Shown: positions 61,065 through 64,000 of the stretch, one piece after another | Numbering within the stretch: position 1 is the stretch's first letter | Layout of the letters: the number at the start of each line of letters is the position of its first letter | Assembly (NCBI RefSeq): GCF_046600715.1 | Contig: NZ_JBJMAV010000006.1 | Location: 62,001-126,000 of the forward strand | Length of the DNA stretch: 64,000 nt | From: Lysobacter_C viscosus | GTDB lineage: Bacteria > Pseudomonadota > Gammaproteobacteria > Xanthomonadales > Xanthomonadaceae | Direction of reading: 5' to 3' | Translations under genes and position numbers: made by a program | Notes under the pieces: generated by a model | The model's input: only the letters and a program-made list of their open reading frames with translations | Told to the model about the DNA's origin: nothing | The model's database searches: none

Positions 61065-62163
61065 GGCCGCGCAGCGGCCCAGCGAGCGCTACGCCCAGGG
61101 GGCCGCAATGGGCAGCTGGGACGAGGACCCCGCCCAGCACCCGGCACTGGCCCAGCTTGACCGCTTGCACGCTGCGCTGGTGGCCCCGCCCCGGCAGGGC
61201 CTGCTCGATCGCCTGCGCGGCACGACCGCGCCCGCACCCCGGGGGCTGTACCTGTGGGGCGGCGTGGGCCGCGGCAAGACCTTCCTGGTGGACCTGTTCT
61301 TCGACGGGTTGCCGATCGAGGGCAAGCGACGCACCCACTTCCACCGCTTCATGCGCGAGGTCCACGCCCAGCTCAGGACGCACGCCGGCGAGTCCGACCC
61401 GCTCAAGGCCATCGCCGGGCATTGGGGTGGCGACCTGAGGGTGCTGGTCCTGGACGAATTCTTCGTCAACGACATCGGCGACGCGATGCTGCTGGGCCGG
61501 CTGATGGAACGGTTGTTCGCCGAGGGCGTGGCGCTGGTCACCACCTCCAACATCGCCCCCGACGGCCTGTTCCAGGACGGGCTGCAGCGCGAGCGGTTCC
61601 TGCCGGCGATCGAGCAGATCAAGCGCCACTGCGTGGTGCTGGAGCTGGACAGCGACATCGACTACCGCCTGCGCGAACTGACCCGTTCGCCGGTCTACCG
61701 GGCACCGCTCGATGGCGGCAGCGAGGCATGGCTGGCACAACGCTGGGCCGCGTTGACCGCCGGCAGTCCCGACGATCCCGGCGCCGCGGGCGGGCACCTG
61801 GAGATCGACGGCCGCCTGGTCCCTGCGCGCGCGCTGGCCGAAGGCCATGCCTGGTTCGATTTCGCCGCGCTGTGCGAAGGCCCGCGCGCGGCCAGCGACT
61901 ACATCGAGATCGCCACCGAGCACCACACCGTGCTGGTCGGCGACATCCCGCTGTTCGACGGCGAGAACGACGACCCCGCGCGCCGCTTCGTGCACCTGGT
62001 GGACGAGCTGTACGACCGCCACGTCAACCTGGTCTGCACCGCCGCCGCCGCGCCGACCGACCTCTACACGGGGCGCAAGCTGACGGGTGCGTTCGAGCGC
62101 ACCGCCTCGCGCCTGGTCGAAATGCAGTCGGCCGACTACCTCGCCCTGGAGCACCGCGGCTGA
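61057..62163 (+). CDS. zapE: Cell division protein ZapE (AFG1-like ATPase)
   Basis: 368 residues. P-loop ATPase of the AFG1/LACE1 family; in E. coli ZapE modulates FtsZ ring stability under oxygen-limited growth. Walker A is GGVGRGKT at 68-75, Walker B is VLVLDEFFVND near 130, and the sensor region is VALVTTSNIAPDGLF near 162. Length is typical (about 375). It overlaps the upstream hydrolase by eight bases and is followed by a HAD phosphatase after 18 bases, so the three are probably co-transcribed. Confidence 0.94.
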   Translation: MTEAAQRPSERYAQGAAMGSWDEDPAQHPALAQLDRLHAALVAPPRQGLLDRLRGTTAPAPRGLYLWGGVGRGKTFLVDLFFDGLPIEGKRRTHFHRFMREVHAQLRTHAGESDPLKAIAGHWGGDLRVLVLDEFFVNDIGDAMLLGRLMERLFAEGVALVTTSNIAPDGLFQDGLQRERFLPAIEQIKRHCVVLELDSDIDYRLRELTRSPVYRAPLDGGSEAWLAQRWAALTAGSPDDPGAAGGHLEIDGRLVPARALAEGHAWFDFAALCEGPRAASDYIEIATEHHTVLVGDIPLFDGENDDPARRFVHLVDELYDRHVNLVCTAAAAPTDLYTGRKLTGAFERTASRLVEMQSADYLALEHRG

Positions 62164-62181
62164 CCGCACGGAACCTTGCGC

Positions 62182-62805
62182 ATGGACCTGGCGCTGTTCG
62201 ACTTCGACGGCACGATCACCACCCGTGAGACCTTCCCGGACTTCGTCCGGCGTGCGGTGCCGCCCGGCCGGCAGCGCTGGGGTGGCGCGCTGCTGGCACC
62301 GCTGGTCGCCGGCTACCGCCTGGGGCTGGTGCCCGGCACGACGGTGCGCGCGGCAATCGTGCGGATCGGCCTGAAGGGCCTGCCGTGGGTGGAATTGGAG
62401 GCGCACGGGGAGGCGTTCGCGCGACAGGTGCTGGCGCAGGCCCTGCGCGTCGACGCAATGCGCCGCGTGGACTGGCATCGCGAGCGCGGCGACACGGTGG
62501 TGGTGGTGTCCGGCGCGCTCGACGCCTACCTGCGCCCGTGGTGCGAGTCGCACGCGCTGCCGGTCCTGTGCTCGGCGCTCGAAGTCTCCGACGGCCGCCT
62601 GACCGGTCGCTACGACGGGCCGCAATGCGTCCTCGAGGAGAAGGCCCGCCGGGTGCGTGCCAACTACGATCCCGGCCGCTTCGAGCGCATCCATGCCTAC
62701 GGCGACACGCCCGAGGACGCACCCTTGCTGGCGATGGCACACGAGCGCTGGTACCGCGGCCGGCGGGTCGGCGCGGGCGGCAGCCCGTTGTCCGGGCAGG
62801 CCTGA
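62182..62805 (+). CDS. HAD-superfamily phosphatase, subfamily IB
   Basis: 207 residues. Nucleophile motif FDFDGTITT at 6-14, motif II in VVVVSGALDAYLRPW near 110, motif III and IV in LEEKARRVRANY and AYGDTPEDAPLLAMA near 175-190. The HAD-IB layout is that of phosphoserine-phosphatase-like enzymes; substrates in this group vary from phosphoserine to lipid-linked phosphates. The ATG at 62182 begins MDLALFDFDG; a TTG six bases upstream is possible. It follows zapE. Confidence 0.88.
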   Translation: MDLALFDFDGTITTRETFPDFVRRAVPPGRQRWGGALLAPLVAGYRLGLVPGTTVRAAIVRIGLKGLPWVELEAHGEAFARQVLAQALRVDAMRRVDWHRERGDTVVVVSGALDAYLRPWCESHALPVLCSALEVSDGRLTGRYDGPQCVLEEKARRVRANYDPGRFERIHAYGDTPEDAPLLAMAHERWYRGRRVGAGGSPLSGQA

Positions 62806-62829
62806 CCACCTCGCTCCGATACCACGGGG

Positions 62830-63876
62830 CTAGTCTTCGGCGCTGGCGGGGGCCGTCTGTTCCCGGAAGTTGCGCGGCAGGCGGTTGTGGATATCGGTGG
62901 CGGCGATCGCGGCATGGCCGACGGCGACGCTGATCTGGTTGAGGGCGCTGACGATGTCGCCGATCGCATACAGGCCCTCGACGCTGGTCTGCATCTTCTC
63001 GTCCACCAGCAGCTCCTCGTTGTCATCGACCTTCGCGCCCAGCGCCACCGCAAGCCCGGACTGGGCGTTGCCGCCGAGCACGGGATAGAGGGTCTCGAAA
63101 TCGAGCCCGGTGCCGTCCCCGAACGTGACCCTGCACCCGTTGCCGGCGACGTGGGCGATGTGGCGCGGCACCGCGAGTACTTCGATGCCCGCCTCACGGG
63201 CCAGCCGGGCGCAGGCTTCGGAAGGTTCGCCGGCTTCGCTGGGCAGGGCGGCGACGCTGCGCGAGAAGCTGCGCAGGAACGCGGCGTGGCGGACGGCCTC
63301 GTCGACCGTGCCGTACACCGCGATGCGCTCGTCGCTGGCCTCGTAGCCATCGCACACCGCGCACAGCCGCACCGCGCCGCGGTCGATCGCCGCCTCCAGG
63401 TCGTCCACCGGTGGCATCACGTCGACGATGCCGGTGGCCAGCAGCACGGTGCGCGCCTTCCAGCGCCTGCCATCCTCGGCGGTGGCGACGAAGTACGCGC
63501 CGCTGCCCCCGTCTTTTCCGTCGCCCGGCTCGCGTCGCAGGCAGGCGATGCGGCCCTGTTCGATGTCCGCTCCGTAGCCCCGCGCCTGTTCGCGCAGCTT
63601 GCCCAGCAGCTCGTCGCCGCCGACTCCGAACGGAAACCCGGGGCAGTTGTGGCTGGTGGGGATCCAGCGCGCCCGGCTGCGGCCGCCATCGACCACCGCG
63701 ATCCGGCGGTGGAAGCGGCACAGGTAGGTGGCCGCGGTCAGGCCGGCGGGACCCGCACCGATGATCAGCGCATCCTGGACCGGATCATCCTGGTGCGAGC
63801 CTTCCTCGTTCGAGCCTTCCCGGAGCAGGCCCTGCTGGTGTGGGCCTTCCTGGTTCGGGTCTTGGGGAGTCGACAT
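62830..63876 (-). CDS. NAD(P)/FAD-dependent oxidoreductase, thioredoxin reductase-like
   Basis: 348 residues. FAD-binding IIGAGPAGLTAATYL near 38, NAD-binding region near 180, and the redox pair CAVC in LCAVCDGYEASDE near 172, the TrxR position of CATC. The C-terminal YAIGDIVSALNQISVAVGHA agrees with TrxR-like reductases. Before the FAD loop lies a low-complexity leader of about 35 residues (GPHQQGLLREGSNEEG) encoded by short repeats. Without a paired thioredoxin its partner is unknown. I start at 63876 (MSTPQDP); an ATG 36 bases upstream is also possible. Confidence 0.85.
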   Translation of the reverse strand: MSTPQDPNQEGPHQQGLLREGSNEEGSHQDDPVQDALIIGAGPAGLTAATYLCRFHRRIAVVDGGRSRARWIPTSHNCPGFPFGVGGDELLGKLREQARGYGADIEQGRIACLRREPGDGKDGGSGAYFVATAEDGRRWKARTVLLATGIVDVMPPVDDLEAAIDRGAVRLCAVCDGYEASDERIAVYGTVDEAVRHAAFLRSFSRSVAALPSEAGEPSEACARLAREAGIEVLAVPRHIAHVAGNGCRVTFGDGTGLDFETLYPVLGGNAQSGLAVALGAKVDDNEELLVDEKMQTSVEGLYAIGDIVSALNQISVAVGHAAIAATDIHNRLPRNFREQTAPASAED

Positions 63877-63987
63877 CCGGTGGCCCTCGGCGGTGGTCGT
63901 GCACTGCAGCACGGGTGCGGTGGCGGGGCCGTGTAGGGCCGGGCGGGTTGGACTAAGGTAGGCGGACGCCGCCCTCCAGGACCTGCC

Positions 63988-64000
63988 ATGCCCCTGCGCC
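63988..64000 (+). CDS. Start of an unknown gene, cut by the window end
   Basis: Only the ATG and the next codons (M-P-L-R) are visible. An AGGA box lies about 10 bases upstream. Divergent from the thioredoxin reductase-like gene. Nothing can be said of its product. Confidence 0.35.

Overview
The window is a very GC-rich chromosomal segment of a gammaproteobacterium of the Xanthomonadaceae, most like the Lysobacter/Luteimonas group. Supporting signs are the housekeeping order (smpB / ratA-rnfH, bamE / fur, recN / hrcA-grpE), a monomeric isocitrate dehydrogenase, olefin-type oleB/oleC/oleD genes, many inverted pairs of GTAG-type REP elements between genes, and an effector with a C-terminal XVIPCD-like domain, a signal known from Xanthomonadales type IV secretion effectors. 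There is no prophage, insertion sequence, CRISPR array or rRNA operon. One tRNA gene is present (Arg, anticodon CCG).

Layout. 1-2.9 kb: a stress-type block with an SDR oxidoreductase cut by the window edge, a hemerythrin-like protein, and a lipoprotein/RES-domain pair behind a near-consensus sigma-54 promoter. 3.1-9.4 kb: housekeeping genes smpB, ratA, rnfH, bamE, fur, recN, hrcA and grpE; grpE is preceded by a sigma-32 type promoter and is not followed by dnaK. 9.6-16.6 kb: malate synthase with a divergent LysR regulator, a glycosyltransferase, an acyltransferase, arfB, a DUF2059 protein and a TruC-like pseudouridine synthase. 16.7-23.5 kb: ubiJ-ubiB, then oleD, oleC and oleB. 23.6-29 kb: a COG4798-type methyltransferase-like lipoprotein, icd, a YecA/SEC-C protein and queF. 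29-40.6 kb: an M20 amidohydrolase, tamA-tamB, an I78 inhibitor-like lipoprotein, a BNR-repeat lipoprotein, crcB and mnmG. 40.7-45.5 kb: a Csu-type (archaic) chaperone-usher pilus operon behind a sigma-54 promoter, followed by a second sigma-54-like promoter that ends about 110 bases later in a strong intrinsic terminator (candidate small RNA). 45.9-49.5 kb: a YNP-repeat lipoprotein, a PLP lyase/racemase, a hypothetical secreted protein and a DMT transporter. 49.5-54.3 kb: the biotin genes bioB-bioF-bioH-bioC with divergent comF. 54.4-56.6 kb: a lipoprotein plus a DUF2235 hydrolase with an XVIPCD-like tail, read as an immunity/effector pair. 56.7-64 kb: ubiA, tRNA-Arg, cytochrome c5, an extracellular-type nuclease, an alpha/beta hydrolase, zapE, a HAD phosphatase and a thioredoxin reductase-like flavoprotein.

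How the genes fit together. Ubiquinone synthesis is represented by ubiJ, ubiB and ubiA. Outer-membrane biogenesis is represented by bamE, tamA and tamB. Biotin synthesis has four genes in one operon, with a candidate BirA-like operator over the bioB promoter. The oleB/C/D set implies head-to-head olefin synthesis, but the condensing enzyme oleA is not in the window. The best candidates for new biology are the predicted antibacterial phospholipase/immunity pair at 54.4-56.6 kb, the sigma-54-driven small RNA candidate at 45.35-45.49 kb, the sigma-54-driven lipoprotein/RES operon at 1.4-2.4 kb, and a repeated -10 box placed exactly six bases before ATG, which suggests several leaderless mRNAs. 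All calls come from reading the sequence; no database search was run.
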